Of a stretch of 64,000 nt of DNA, positions 34,083 to 43,389 are shown piece by piece. Positions within the stretch are counted from its first letter, which is position 1; each line of letters starts with the position of its first letter. The position numbers were made by a program, and so were the translations under genes. Origin of the DNA: Streptomyces luteogriseus (GTDB lineage Bacteria > Actinomycetota > Actinomycetes > Streptomycetales > Streptomycetaceae); contig NZ_JACHMS010000001.1 in NCBI RefSeq assembly GCF_014205055.1, positions 5,952,001-6,016,000 of the forward strand, written 5' to 3'. The notes under the pieces were generated by a model. The model worked only from the letters and a program-made list of their open reading frames with translations. It was not told the DNA's origin and ran no database searches.

Positions 34083-37000
34083 TCACAGGGAGTGCGCGGC
34101 CTCCAGCAGGGGCGCGAGGGAGGTCACGGTGGTCTCGCAGCCGGCCTCGCGCAGCTGCCGGTCGGTCGTGGTGTTCCTGGCCAGGCCGACGAAGCGCAGC
34201 CCGGCCCGCTGGGCGGCGGCCAGCTCGGCGACCGTGGAACCGATCACCAGGCCCGTCGCGGCCGGCCCGTCGCAGGCGTCGAGGGCGCGCAGCATGCAGT
34301 CCGGGTGCGGGGTGAGCAGGGCGAGGTCCTCGGTGCGTCCGTGGACGCCGGCCAGGGGCAGGGCGCCGTAGGGCCGCAGATAGCGGGGTACGGCCTGGAC
34401 ACAGACGTCCGTGATGACACAGACGCGGCGGCCGGAGGCGTGCAGGGCGCGGACCAGGGGCGCGGAGTTGTGCGTCGCCGGGGCGTGCGGCACCGCCCCG
34501 AGTTCGATCTCGTCCAGGCGTTCGCGCAGCAGCGGACCGACCGGGTCCCGCGCGAACGCACGGAGCACGTCCAGCGGATGGGTGAACGTCTCCCGCACCG
34601 CGTCGGGCAGGGCGTGCCGTGCGTCGCGGTGCTCGTCGACGAGGGCGAGCAGGCCGAGCACGGCCTCGCGCGCGGTGCCCGCCGAGAACAGGCGGGTCAT
34701 CGGGCCGTCGAAGCCGACCAGGACCGTCTCGGACTCGGCGAGGAGCTGCGGCAGCGGAGGCTGCGCGGGAGCGGCCCCCTGCGGTTCGGGCAGGGCCGCG
34801 CCCTCCCGGTCCAGTCGCACCGAGGCCGTCACCGACAGCCCGGGCACCGGCCAGCGGCGCAGCCCGGCGTTGACCGCGCGCTGGGCGGCGCCCGCCCGGC
34901 GCAGCGGATGCCGGCGGGTGATGCGGGCCGCCTCCTCCAGCAGGTGGGCGAGGAGCGGTTCGGACACCCGGCCGACCTCGGCCCGTACGAAGGCGACCGG
35001 GTCCTCCACGTGCCAGGACAGCTCGACCGAGGCGGCGAAGACGGCCTTGCCGGAACTCGGCAGGGAGATCCGGTGGTGGGCCTGGTGCGTGGTGAGGTCG
35101 ACCTCGTAGTACGTCACGAGCCGCGGCTTCCCGTCGCCGTGCGGCCGGGCGGGGTCGAGGAGGGTCAGCGGGCCGTCGGGCCGGGTGTGGACGACGGCAG
35201 TGCGGCCCGGGGCCGGTATGCCGAGCCGGCGCAGGTCGCGGGTGATGAAGGGGCCCCGCACCAGGTCGCGGGCCTCGGGCACCGGGGTCGTGGCGGGGGA
35301 CAGCGGGCAGTACCAGGCGACGGGCGGGGTGTTCGTGGCGCCGTCCTGGTAGAGGGGCTGGAAGCGCCGGGGGCCCTGGGCGGCCGAACTGGCGGCGAAC
35401 TGCTCGTACAGGTCCGGGGAGACGATCACCTGGATGCCGGCGGGCACGGGCGGCGGCCCGGGCGGCGGGACGGGCCGGTCCCAGAACGTGACGGTCAGGG
35501 GCGGCGGGTCCACGAGTCCGGTGAGCACCTCGGGCAGGCCGCGCAGGACGGCGACCAGCACGGGCAGGAGGTAGGTGCCGGGTTCGGTGTGGACGTCGTA
35601 GCCGCTGCCGCGGACGCGTACGTCGAACCGGTGGGGGGCGATCGCGCCGCGGGAGAGCATCTCGTGCACCGCGTACTCGAGGGTGATGCGGGCCTCGGGG
35701 TGGCCGGTGAGGTCGTCGGACTCGAAGAGGATCGTCGGGCCCGCGGCCCCCGTGCCGGGCTGCGGGTCCGCCCCGCCCAGCCGCCGTACGGTCTCCTCGC
35801 TGACCGTCGCGAACGCCGGGCCGGCCGCGCCCTCTCCGTCGCCCGTCTCGGCCCGGAACTGGCCGGCCGTGAGCCCCGCGCGCTCGTCGATCAGGCCCCC
35901 GACCCGGGCGAGGAACTCCCGGGTCCGGCCGCGGGCCGTGCGGGGCAGGGAGCGCAGCAGCAACTCCCGTACCCCGGGCCGGAACGTGTAGGAGCCGGGT
36001 GGGCCGGGGGTGGCGGTGAGCATGCCGCTGAGGATCACCTCGGCCAGGTGCTGGGGGCGCGCGTCGCGGTCCAGGGTGCGCTGCACGAGGCGCATCACCG
36101 GGACCGAGGGGACCGCCAGTGCGAGGTGTCCGGCCAGGCGGAAGGCCTCGGGGGAGGCGGTCGCGCGAAAGCGCAGGACCAGGTCCTCGGGGGAGGCGGT
36201 GGTGAGGTCGGGGGCGGGCTCGGCGGGGGGTGCGGGAGCGGGCGGAAGCCAGGCCGCCGCGCCGGGTGTGCGGGCGCCGCCCGGGTCGGCGAGCAGGGCG
36301 GCCCAGTGGGCGAGCCAGGGGGCGCCCGGTTCCAGGACCGGCAGCGGGAGGGCCCGGTCCGGGGGCGGTGACGCGTCGTACGGGGTGAACGAGAGGGCCG
36401 CCGTGGGGGCCGCGGTGGCGGGGGACGTCAGCAGGCCCGGCTCGGCGGGCAACGCCGTGGTGGACCACAGGTGTTCGGGGAGGGGCTGGATCATCGCGAG
36501 CGGCATGCGGTGGGCCCAGCTCCGCAGGGTGCGGTACCAGCGTTCGCCCGCCTCGCCCGGGCGCCACTGCGGGCCCATGCAGTCGCTGACGACGAGGGTG
36601 GCGGTGCGGCCGTCGTCGAGGACGGGGACCTGGCGGGCCCGGCCGTCGGCCGTGGCCGGGTGCAGGGTGACCGTGCGGAAGATGCCCGACTGGGCGAGCG
36701 CCGCGTGCAGTTCGCTCACCAGGGGGCGCCAGACCGGCATGGTGGGGCCGGTGTCGTGCACGAGGTTCAGGCGCAGCCAGCGGTCGGGTGCCGGGCGCAG
36801 CACGGGGAGCCACACGTCGGGGTGGGCACCGAGCCGCGCGATCCGGTCGGCCGTCGCGCGCTCGTCCAGCAGGCGCGCGTGCGGGGAGGGCACCTTGCGC
36901 TGGAGCGGACGCAGGGCACGCTGTAGCGCGAGGGGGTGGGGGAGCATCGGGGGTGCGGGTGCGAGGAGGGGCGATCCAGCACCGCCGGGTTGGTGGTGGG

Positions 37001-37349
37001 GACCGTCCGGGGTCCGTGGGGCGGGGAGGCGGAGGGGGACGCGGCCGGGAGCGGCCCGGACCGGGGGCTCGGTGGGGTGCGCGGGTGCGGGGGTGGAGGG
37101 TGCCTGCTCGCCGGGGCCGGGCGGGTCCTGCGGGGCGGTGGCGGGGGTCTCCGGAGCGGCCGCCCGGCCGGTCTCGGGCTGCCCGGCCGGGGGCTCCTCG
37201 ACGAGGGACCCACCTGCCGGGTGCTCCAACTGCCCTGCCAACCACAGCAGTTCGGCGATCTCCCGGGGTGTCGGCGCGGCGCCCGCGGCCGACAGGGCAG
37301 CCGCCAGCCGGGCGACCGGGGACGGCCCGGATCCGGCCTCAGAAGCCAT
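34083..37349 (-). CDS. SAV_2336-type protein with vWA-like region and C-terminal HAD-like domain
   Basis: 1088 residues. The N-terminus is a short helical domain (PVARLAAALSAAGAAPTPRE), then a Pro-rich linker to about residue 170. A vWA-like region follows: LNLVHDTGPTMPVWRPLVSEL, then ATLVVSDCMGPQW. Middle parts resemble effector-regulating regions but I cannot name them. The last 220 residues are HAD-like: VLVGFDGPMTRLF (879-881 is GFD), VCVITD, and GLVIGSTVAELAAA. The first Asp of HAD motif I is Gly and the motif IV Asp is Ser, so phosphatase activity is doubtful. It overlaps the MoxR gene by 11 bp, so the two are likely made together. Confidence 0.78.
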   Translation of the reverse strand: MASEAGSGPSPVARLAAALSAAGAAPTPREIAELLWLAGQLEHPAGGSLVEEPPAGQPETGRAAAPETPATAPQDPPGPGEQAPSTPAPAHPTEPPVRAAPGRVPLRLPAPRTPDGPHHQPGGAGSPLLAPAPPMLPHPLALQRALRPLQRKVPSPHARLLDERATADRIARLGAHPDVWLPVLRPAPDRWLRLNLVHDTGPTMPVWRPLVSELHAALAQSGIFRTVTLHPATADGRARQVPVLDDGRTATLVVSDCMGPQWRPGEAGERWYRTLRSWAHRMPLAMIQPLPEHLWSTTALPAEPGLLTSPATAAPTAALSFTPYDASPPPDRALPLPVLEPGAPWLAHWAALLADPGGARTPGAAAWLPPAPAPPAEPAPDLTTASPEDLVLRFRATASPEAFRLAGHLALAVPSVPVMRLVQRTLDRDARPQHLAEVILSGMLTATPGPPGSYTFRPGVRELLLRSLPRTARGRTREFLARVGGLIDERAGLTAGQFRAETGDGEGAAGPAFATVSEETVRRLGGADPQPGTGAAGPTILFESDDLTGHPEARITLEYAVHEMLSRGAIAPHRFDVRVRGSGYDVHTEPGTYLLPVLVAVLRGLPEVLTGLVDPPPLTVTFWDRPVPPPGPPPVPAGIQVIVSPDLYEQFAASSAAQGPRRFQPLYQDGATNTPPVAWYCPLSPATTPVPEARDLVRGPFITRDLRRLGIPAPGRTAVVHTRPDGPLTLLDPARPHGDGKPRLVTYYEVDLTTHQAHHRISLPSSGKAVFAASVELSWHVEDPVAFVRAEVGRVSEPLLAHLLEEAARITRRHPLRRAGAAQRAVNAGLRRWPVPGLSVTASVRLDREGAALPEPQGAAPAQPPLPQLLAESETVLVGFDGPMTRLFSAGTAREAVLGLLALVDEHRDARHALPDAVRETFTHPLDVLRAFARDPVGPLLRERLDEIELGAVPHAPATHNSAPLVRALHASGRRVCVITDVCVQAVPRYLRPYGALPLAGVHGRTEDLALLTPHPDCMLRALDACDGPAATGLVIGSTVAELAAAQRAGLRFVGLARNTTTDRQLREAGCETTVTSLAPLLEAAHSL

Positions 37350-38346
37350 CGCCGTCGGCCGCCGCGCTGAGGTACGGCATCAGCTGCTCGGCGAGGTCGT
37401 CGCGGGACTCGGCGTCCAGGCCCGCCACCCCCGTGAGGTAGAGGGCGTTCAGCAGCTGGTCGGTGGCCAGTTCGCCGCCGGCGGCCCGCTCCAGGAAGCG
37501 GCTGATCAAGCGGTCCGCGTCACCGTTCGGCGTGTCCAGATGGGCCCGGACGATGTGGGTGAGCTGGTCCCGGCCGGGGTGGCGCAGCTTCAGCCGGACG
37601 CAGCGGCGCAGGAAGGCGGGCGGGAACTCGCGCTCCCCGTTGCTGGTCAGCACGACGAACGGAAAGGCGCGGCAGCGGACCCGGCCTCGGCGGACGGCGA
37701 CCGGCGTGTCCGTGCCGTCGGCGAGGACCTCGGCCGTGCCGTCGCCGGAGTGCCGGGCGGCACGGACCAGTTCCGGGATCTCGTACTGGCCCTCCTCCAG
37801 GACGTTCAGCAGATCGTTCGGCAGATCGAGGTCGCTCTTGTCGATCTCGTCGACCAGCAGCGCGCGGGGCCGGTCGTAGGGGAGCAGGGCGGTGCCGAGC
37901 GGGCCGAGGCGCAGATGGTCCTCGACACCCCCGGGTCCGTCCTGGCCTTCCCGGGCCGCGTACAGCCGGGACAGCGGGTCGTACTGGTAGAGGCCGTCCG
38001 CCAGCGAGCTGCGGCTGGTGATGTTCCAGCGCAGCACCGGGCCGAGCCGCAGCTCCCGCGCCACCGCGTAGGCGAGGGACGACTTGCCGGTGCCGGGCGG
38101 GCCGGTGACGAGCAGGGGGCGGCGCAGGCAGAGCGCCGCGTTGACGAGCCGGACGCTCTCCTCGGTGGCGACGTACGACTTCGCCCGGTGCACGCGGTCG
38201 GGGGAGACGGCCGTGGCGTCGTCGCCGTCGTGCGGCGGCGGCACGGCGGGCCCGCCGTCGAAGGCACGCCAGGGCGGCGGGGCGGGCAGATCGTCGATGC
38301 CGTCGTGCGGCTCGTTGCGGCCGGTGTAGACGGACCAGTGCGGCAT
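37339..38346 (-). CDS. MoxR-type AAA ATPase of the VMAP system
   Basis: 335 residues. Walker A is GPPGTGKSS (82-90), Walker B ALLVDEIDKSD (Asp166, Glu167), sensor 1 Asn236 in VVLTSNGERE, and Arg-finger candidates are Arg247-248 in FLRRC. The remodeller would act with the vWA-like and VMAP proteins beside it, as in MoxR-vWA chaperone pairs. Its stop lies inside the start of the SAV_2336-type gene. A 90-bp gap with a 13-bp direct repeat separates it from the trypsin-VMAP gene. Confidence 0.92.
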   Translation of the reverse strand: MPHWSVYTGRNEPHDGIDDLPAPPPWRAFDGGPAVPPPHDGDDATAVSPDRVHRAKSYVATEESVRLVNAALCLRRPLLVTGPPGTGKSSLAYAVARELRLGPVLRWNITSRSSLADGLYQYDPLSRLYAAREGQDGPGGVEDHLRLGPLGTALLPYDRPRALLVDEIDKSDLDLPNDLLNVLEEGQYEIPELVRAARHSGDGTAEVLADGTDTPVAVRRGRVRCRAFPFVVLTSNGEREFPPAFLRRCVRLKLRHPGRDQLTHIVRAHLDTPNGDADRLISRFLERAAGGELATDQLLNALYLTGVAGLDAESRDDLAEQLMPYLSAAADGDGF

Positions 38347-38394
38347 GGGGAGTGGTCTCCGCTCTCCGTTTTCGTGCGGGTGTTTCTCGAAGCG

Positions 38395-38432
38395 CGTCGC
38401 GTGCGGGGGTCCCGCAGCACGTCGCGTGCGGG
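38395..38432. repeat. Direct repeat in the VMAP-MoxR spacer
   Basis: CGTCGCGTGCGGG occurs at 38395-38407 and again at 38420-38432, 25 bp apart, in the 90-bp gap between the trypsin-VMAP and MoxR genes. Confidence 0.7.
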
Positions 38433-38436
38433 TGGG

Positions 38437-40125
38437 TCAGGCCACCGGCGACCTCGCGTGCGCGGCGGTGACGGCGTGCGGGTCGGTGAAGAGCCGCGGG
38501 TCGTCCCAGAGCAGCTGGATGCCCTGGGCCCAGTGGTCCTCCTCGGCGAGCGCCTCCTCGCGCAGGGCGAGGACATGGCGCGGGAGTTCGGCGGGCGGTA
38601 CGGCCATGACATGGGCGTCGAGCGCGTCGAGGAACGCCTTGCCGGTGCAGCCGTCGGCTCCGGCGCACTCCTCCTGCCCGGAGCCGCAGCCGCCTCGCGA
38701 CCACACGATCACCGGGGCCGGCGCGGTGAGCGAGATGTCGAACTGGGGCCGGGTGCGGGCGGTGGCCGGGGCGGTGCCGAACCCGGCGAGGCAGGCGTCG
38801 CGCTGCCGCAGCCGCAGCCGCAGCCGCCCGGGTTCCTCCGGCCCTGCGCACTCCACCCGGTGCATCCGCGCTCCCGGCCAGGAGTCCAGGCGCTTCCACG
38901 CCCGGGTCAGCACGTGCCGGGTGCTGGCCTTGCGGCGGGCGTGGTCGGTGACGACCAGCGGGTAGACGCAGCCGAGCGGCGTGTCGTCGTCCGGGGCGCT
39001 CTCCCAGCGGTCGACCGGCCAGTCCAGCCAGTCCCGGGGCAGCGCGAACGCGACCAACTCGTCCGCGCCGGGCGTCAGATGACGGAAGGCGGCCTCGATT
39101 CCCTCCTGCACGTACGTGTGCAGCCGGTGCCGCTCGACCGTGCCGGACTCGACCGGGTGCCGCCGCCCCGAGCTGTACGCGGACACCTCGACCCGGACCA
39201 GGCCGTCGCCCGCCCCGCTGCGCCCGAGCTCCACCAGGATCGGCGACCAGTCGGGTGCAGACGGCTCCGCGGCCGGGGCGTGCAGCAGGCCCCGGAGCCG
39301 GTCGGCGAACCGGGCGACGGTGCGGGCGGCGCCCGGGCCGTCGAGTTCGCACAGCACGAACAGGGCCGCCGACCACAGCGAGTCGAACCCCTCCTCGGGC
39401 GGCGGGGGGTCGAACGGGTCGGCCGCGGCCGTGTACAGCCGCGTCGGGTCGCAGTCGACGCCGGTGCGGGCCGCCTTCTCGACGAGGGCGCGCAGCCGGG
39501 CCCGGTCGGCGCTGGTGTGGTCGGAGGTGGGGACCAGGCTCTGCAGGTCGGGCCAGTAGCGGGCCATGACCTGGGTGGGCATCATCCGGCCGGTGCGCAC
39601 CTCGCCGCTGCCGGAGTCCGCCGTGACCATGCCGACGACCTCGCCGGTGTCGGCCAGGGTGACGGCGGCCCCGCTGAAGCCGGGGGCCAGGGGTCGGCCG
39701 CCCTGGTGCCAGCCCTCCAGCTGGAGCCACTCCCGTCTGATCAACTGCGGTGCCGTGACACGGCATTCGGTGAGCGTGCCCTCGTCGAAACCGCGCGGGA
39801 AGCCGTAGACGACGAGCTTGCGGGCGGTCGGGCCGTGCGCCGCGTCGACCGGGGCCAGCGCGGCCGGGGCCATCGGCATCTCCCGGTCCAGCTCCAACAC
39901 GGCCAGGTCGCCGGGGTCGGTGACGCCACCGGCCCAGCCGCCGTGCGCGACGACCCGGGCGGGGACGGCCGGGGTGCCGGGCCGCTCGGTGAAGGTCACC
40001 GCCAGGTCCTCGCCGTCGCCCACGACATGAGCGCACGTCAGCACCGTGCTCGGGGTGACCAGGAAGCCCGCTCCGGCCACCCGGCCCCGTAACTCGATCC
40101 GGGCGTGCCACTCGGCGCTGTTCAT
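38437..40125 (-). CDS. Trypsin-like peptidase fused to a VMAP-C-like domain
   Basis: 562 residues without a signal peptide. The serine-protease triad is His33 (VLTCAHVV), Asp73 (GDLAVLELD) and Ser151 (PLAPGFSGAAV), so the protease should be active in the cytoplasm. A middle segment (about 200-290) has the place of an effector-associated domain. The C-terminal part (about 310-560) reads like VMAP-C: GCVYPLVVTDHARR, HVLTRAWKRL and PVIVWSRGG near the end. In such systems the protease is thought to be held off until an NTPase module senses a trigger; that is inferred here. The start overlaps the Trypco1 stop (ATGA). Confidence 0.85.
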   Translation of the reverse strand: MNSAEWHARIELRGRVAGAGFLVTPSTVLTCAHVVGDGEDLAVTFTERPGTPAVPARVVAHGGWAGGVTDPGDLAVLELDREMPMAPAALAPVDAAHGPTARKLVVYGFPRGFDEGTLTECRVTAPQLIRREWLQLEGWHQGGRPLAPGFSGAAVTLADTGEVVGMVTADSGSGEVRTGRMMPTQVMARYWPDLQSLVPTSDHTSADRARLRALVEKAARTGVDCDPTRLYTAAADPFDPPPPEEGFDSLWSAALFVLCELDGPGAARTVARFADRLRGLLHAPAAEPSAPDWSPILVELGRSGAGDGLVRVEVSAYSSGRRHPVESGTVERHRLHTYVQEGIEAAFRHLTPGADELVAFALPRDWLDWPVDRWESAPDDDTPLGCVYPLVVTDHARRKASTRHVLTRAWKRLDSWPGARMHRVECAGPEEPGRLRLRLRQRDACLAGFGTAPATARTRPQFDISLTAPAPVIVWSRGGCGSGQEECAGADGCTGKAFLDALDAHVMAVPPAELPRHVLALREEALAEEDHWAQGIQLLWDDPRLFTDPHAVTAAHARSPVA

Positions 40126-40460
40126 GAGGCGGAGCTCGCCCCAGGGGCGTCCGGGGACCAGGTCAGCCTGACCACCAGGTGGCCCTCGGCGGTGCCCTTG
40201 GCGATGAACGCGCCCGTCTCGGCGGCCAGTTTCACCCCGAACTCGATCTCCACGCCGTCGGGCCTCAGCGAACCGTCCCGGAAGACGCGCAGCGCGGACT
40301 CGGCCGCCGCCCGCACGCCTTCCAGGGCGCCCTCGAAGGTGCGGGCCGCCTGAACCGTGCCGTCGCCGCGGGAGACCAGGCGGGAGCCGGACCGCTCCTC
40401 CACCGCCTCGACCGCGACCACGGCCCCGTCATCGGTCTTGAACTCGACCAACCCGTCCAC
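40122..40460 (-). CDS. Trypsin-co-occurring domain 1 (CU044_2847-like) protein
   Basis: 112 residues starting at GTG 40460 (VDGLVEFKTDDGAVVAVEAV). Features of this small family are the beta-rich start, a central helix (FEGALEGVRAAAESALRVF) and the end VEIEFGVKLAAETGAFIAKG. Such proteins are found next to trypsin-like peptidases in conflict-type loci and may gate them. Its stop overlaps the protease start, so it is the first gene of the four-gene unit. The 80 bp before it hold no other gene. Confidence 0.82.
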   Translation of the reverse strand: MDGLVEFKTDDGAVVAVEAVEERSGSRLVSRGDGTVQAARTFEGALEGVRAAAESALRVFRDGSLRPDGVEIEFGVKLAAETGAFIAKGTAEGHLVVRLTWSPDAPGASSAS

Positions 40461-40540
40461 GACACCCCCGTCGTCCGATTGCGCTGGGCAGCACCATTGT
40501 GACGGAAGGTACTTGATGGCGTGGAGGGCATTCACGGAAC

Positions 40541-41881
40541 TCACCCACCGACCGTCCCCCGGATCACCCCCAGCTCCACCAGGTCCTGCGGACGGATGCG
40601 GAGCTGGTCCGCGGTCGACTCGACCTCGCGCGGGGGCCGTTTGAGGATGGCGGCGGCCAGCTCCGGCGCGATCACCGAGAAATAACTGTCGGGCGTGGCC
40701 CATGTGTTGCCGGGGGCGGCCAGGGCCAGGGCGCCGCCGGAGCCCCCCTCGCCGATCACCAGCGTGGTCACGGGGGTGCGGGCGCTCGCGACCGCGCCGA
40801 ACAGGTCGGCGATCGCCGCGCCCGCGCCCTGCCGCTCCGCCTCCGCGTCGTTGGCCGCGCCCGGGGTGTCCACGAGGGTCAGCACCGGGATGCCGAGCCG
40901 GTCCGCGAGGCGGATCAGCCGGGCGGCGGTGCGGTACCCGGCGGGGCGGGTCGCGGTCCCGGTCTGCGCGGCGTACGCGACCGTACGGCCCTCGTGCGTG
41001 CCGAAGCCGCACAGCATGCCGTCCGGGTCGGTGCCGCCGCAGCGGTCGCCGCCGATGGCCGTCCTCTCGGTGAAGTAGGCATCCAAGTAGGCGTCGGCAC
41101 GAGGCCGTTGCGGGGAACGGGCCCGGCGCACGGCGTCCCAGCCGGTGACGGGCAGCACCGCGGACTCACCGAGCGGCCCGGGTGGCGGAGCGGGTGTGGT
41201 GGACGGGCAGGTCAGCAGCCGGAGCCAGCGCCCGAGCGTCTCGCGCAGTTCCTCAGGCCGTACGACCGCGTCCGCCGCCCCGGCCGCGACCTGCGCCTCC
41301 GCCGTGTACGCCGCCGGATCCGCGTCCGCCGGCCGCACCCGCGACCCGGCGAAGCCGACCTGGGCGCCGGGCAGCGCGAGCACCACGTCCGCGCCCGCGC
41401 CCAGGGTGGCCCAGCCGCCCCCGGTCGTCGGGTCGCGCAAGACCGCGACCTGCGCGAGACCGGCCTCCCGGGTGAGCGCCGACTGGCGGGCCACCCGCTG
41501 GAGTTGGGTCAGCGCGAGCATGCCCTCCTGCATGCGGCTGCCGCCCGTCGCCACCAGGGGCACCACGGGGAGGCGCCGTTCGCGGGCGTACGCGTACGCC
41601 GCCTCCAGCCGGTCGCCGGTGCGCTCTCCCAGGGAGCCGCCGAGGAAACCGAACTCGAACGCGATCAGCACGGCCCGGATGCCGCCGACACGGGCGGTGC
41701 CGCAGACCACGGACTCCTGCTCGCCGGTGCGCTCGGCGGCACGAGCGCGGGAGTCGTCGTAGCCCGGCCAGGCCAGCGGGCCGTCGGGCCGCGACTTCCG
41801 TTCGGGGGCCGGGAGTCCGGCGAAGGTGGCGTCGTCGGCGAGGGCGGTGACGACCTCGCGCGCGGAGAGGCGCTCAGCCAT
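40541..41881 (-). CDS. Carboxyltransferase-domain protein (AccD/AccA-like fusion)
   Basis: 446 residues with two crotonase-like halves. The first has the AccD-type ATGGSRMQEGMLALTQLQR and TTGGGWATLGAGADVVLALPGAQVGFAG; the second has LVDTPGAANDAEAERQGAGAAIADL, as in AccA. The AccD zinc finger is absent. It overlaps matB by 8 bp and is the last gene of the malonate operon. It might carboxylate acetyl-CoA with a remote biotin carboxylase or, as its neighbours suggest, decarboxylate malonyl-CoA; the latter is inferred. Confidence 0.85.
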   Translation of the reverse strand: MAERLSAREVVTALADDATFAGLPAPERKSRPDGPLAWPGYDDSRARAAERTGEQESVVCGTARVGGIRAVLIAFEFGFLGGSLGERTGDRLEAAYAYARERRLPVVPLVATGGSRMQEGMLALTQLQRVARQSALTREAGLAQVAVLRDPTTGGGWATLGAGADVVLALPGAQVGFAGSRVRPADADPAAYTAEAQVAAGAADAVVRPEELRETLGRWLRLLTCPSTTPAPPPGPLGESAVLPVTGWDAVRRARSPQRPRADAYLDAYFTERTAIGGDRCGGTDPDGMLCGFGTHEGRTVAYAAQTGTATRPAGYRTAARLIRLADRLGIPVLTLVDTPGAANDAEAERQGAGAAIADLFGAVASARTPVTTLVIGEGGSGGALALAAPGNTWATPDSYFSVIAPELAAAILKRPPREVESTADQLRIRPQDLVELGVIRGTVGG

Positions 41882-43331
41882 GGGCCAGCGACCGCTTCAT
41901 GATCTTCCCCATGTCGTTGCGGGGCAGCGCGTCCAGGTGGTGCACGACCCGCGGCCGCTTGTGCGGCGCGAGCCGCTGCGCCACATGGTCCGCCAACTCC
42001 TCCAGCGTGGGCGGCGACTGGGGATCCGCCGGCACGATCCACGCCACGATCCGTTCGCCCAGGTCGGCGTCCGGCTCCCCGGTGACGGCCGCCTCCCGCA
42101 CCCCGGGGTGTTCCAGGAGCGCGTTCTCGATCTCACCGGCCCCGATCTTGTAACCACCGCTCTTGATCAGGTCGGTGGCCTTGCGGCCGACGATCCGGAC
42201 ATAGCCGTCGGGGTCGCGCACCGCCATGTCGCCGGTGCGGAACCAGCCGTCGGCGGTGAAGGCGGCGGCGGTCGCGTCGGGGCGGTTGAGGTACTCGGTG
42301 AACAGGTTCGGCCCACGCACCTGGATCTCGCCCACCGTCTCCCCGTCGTACGAGGTGACCTCCGCACCGTCCTCCTCGACCAGCCGCAGTTCCACGCCCG
42401 GCAGCGGTACGCCGACCGTGCCCGGGCGGGCCTCGCCGTCGGCCCGGACGCTGGTGTTCATCAGCGTCTCCGTCATGCCGTACCGCTCGATCACCCGCCG
42501 CCCGGTCGCGGTCGCGATCCGGCCGTGGTCGTGCACGGGCAGCGCGGCGGATCCGGAGACCAGCAGCCGGGCCCCGGTCAGCGCCTTCACCAGGTCCGGG
42601 TCGCTCGTCACGGCCTCGGCGATACGGTGGTACATCGTCGGCACGCCGAACAGCATGGTCGCGCCGCCGTTCAGCTCGCGGGCGACACCCTGGGTGGTGA
42701 AGCGGCCCAGGTGCCGCACCGATCCACCGCGCCGCAGCGGGCCGAGGACACCCAGGACCAGGCCGTGCACATGGAACAGCGGCAGTCCGTGGACGAGGAC
42801 GTCGTCACCGGTCCACTGCCAGGCGTCGGCCAGCGCGTCCAGGGTGCTCGCGAGGGCCCGGCGCGAGATGACGGCGCCCTTGGGCGGACCGGTGGTGCCG
42901 GAGGTGTAGACGACCAGGGCCGGATCCTCGTCCGCCGCGCGGCTCTCGGGGACCGGGCCGGTGGCCTGTACGTCGACGTCCACGCGGGTGAGCTCCCGCA
43001 GGGGCGCGGGGAGCAGGTCGTCGGGAGCGGTGAGCACGAGCTCGGGGGCGCTGTCGGACAGGATGTGCCCGAGTTCCTTCTCGCCGGACTTGGGGTTGAG
43101 CGGCACGGCCGGGACTCCGGCCAGGAGCGCGGCGACCACGGCGACGGCCGTCTCCATCGTGGGCGTAGCCCAGACGGCGACCCGCGTGGCTCCGCCGATG
43201 CGGCCCGTGAGCGCTCCGGCCGCGCCGGCGAGCTGCGCGTAGGTGAGGGAGCGCTCGCCGAAGCGGAGGGCCGGCCGGTCGGCCGGGCCGTCGGCCGGGC
43301 TGTCGGTCAGGGCCGGGAAGAGAGAGGGCAC
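41874..43331 (-). CDS. matB: Malonyl-CoA synthetase (acyl-CoA ligase)
   Basis: 485 residues. The ATP loop is VVYTSGTTGPPKGAV, the adenylation core has RYGMTETLMN, the hinge is GDMAVRDPDGYVRIVGRKATD, and the catalytic Lys lies in NDMGKIMKRSL at the C-terminus. The protein matches my memory of S. coelicolor MatB, which makes malonyl- and methylmalonyl-CoA from the diacids. Position between a dicarboxylate carrier and a carboxyltransferase fits. The next gene starts 8 bp inside its end. Confidence 0.9.
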   Translation of the reverse strand: MPSLFPALTDSPADGPADRPALRFGERSLTYAQLAGAAGALTGRIGGATRVAVWATPTMETAVAVVAALLAGVPAVPLNPKSGEKELGHILSDSAPELVLTAPDDLLPAPLRELTRVDVDVQATGPVPESRAADEDPALVVYTSGTTGPPKGAVISRRALASTLDALADAWQWTGDDVLVHGLPLFHVHGLVLGVLGPLRRGGSVRHLGRFTTQGVARELNGGATMLFGVPTMYHRIAEAVTSDPDLVKALTGARLLVSGSAALPVHDHGRIATATGRRVIERYGMTETLMNTSVRADGEARPGTVGVPLPGVELRLVEEDGAEVTSYDGETVGEIQVRGPNLFTEYLNRPDATAAAFTADGWFRTGDMAVRDPDGYVRIVGRKATDLIKSGGYKIGAGEIENALLEHPGVREAAVTGEPDADLGERIVAWIVPADPQSPPTLEELADHVAQRLAPHKRPRVVHHLDALPRNDMGKIMKRSLAHG

Positions 43332-43389
43332 GCGTCACATCTCCTTGACTGTTGACTGCTGTTGTCCATGGGCGGTGGGTCCGGCCGGG

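Noticed and set aside
32875..37245. A 1456-codon minus-strand frame suggesting one giant protein
   Set aside because: Only its last 345 codons are real (mbl). The rest is the wrong frame of the SAV_2336-type gene, which has its own coding bias and overlap with MoxR.
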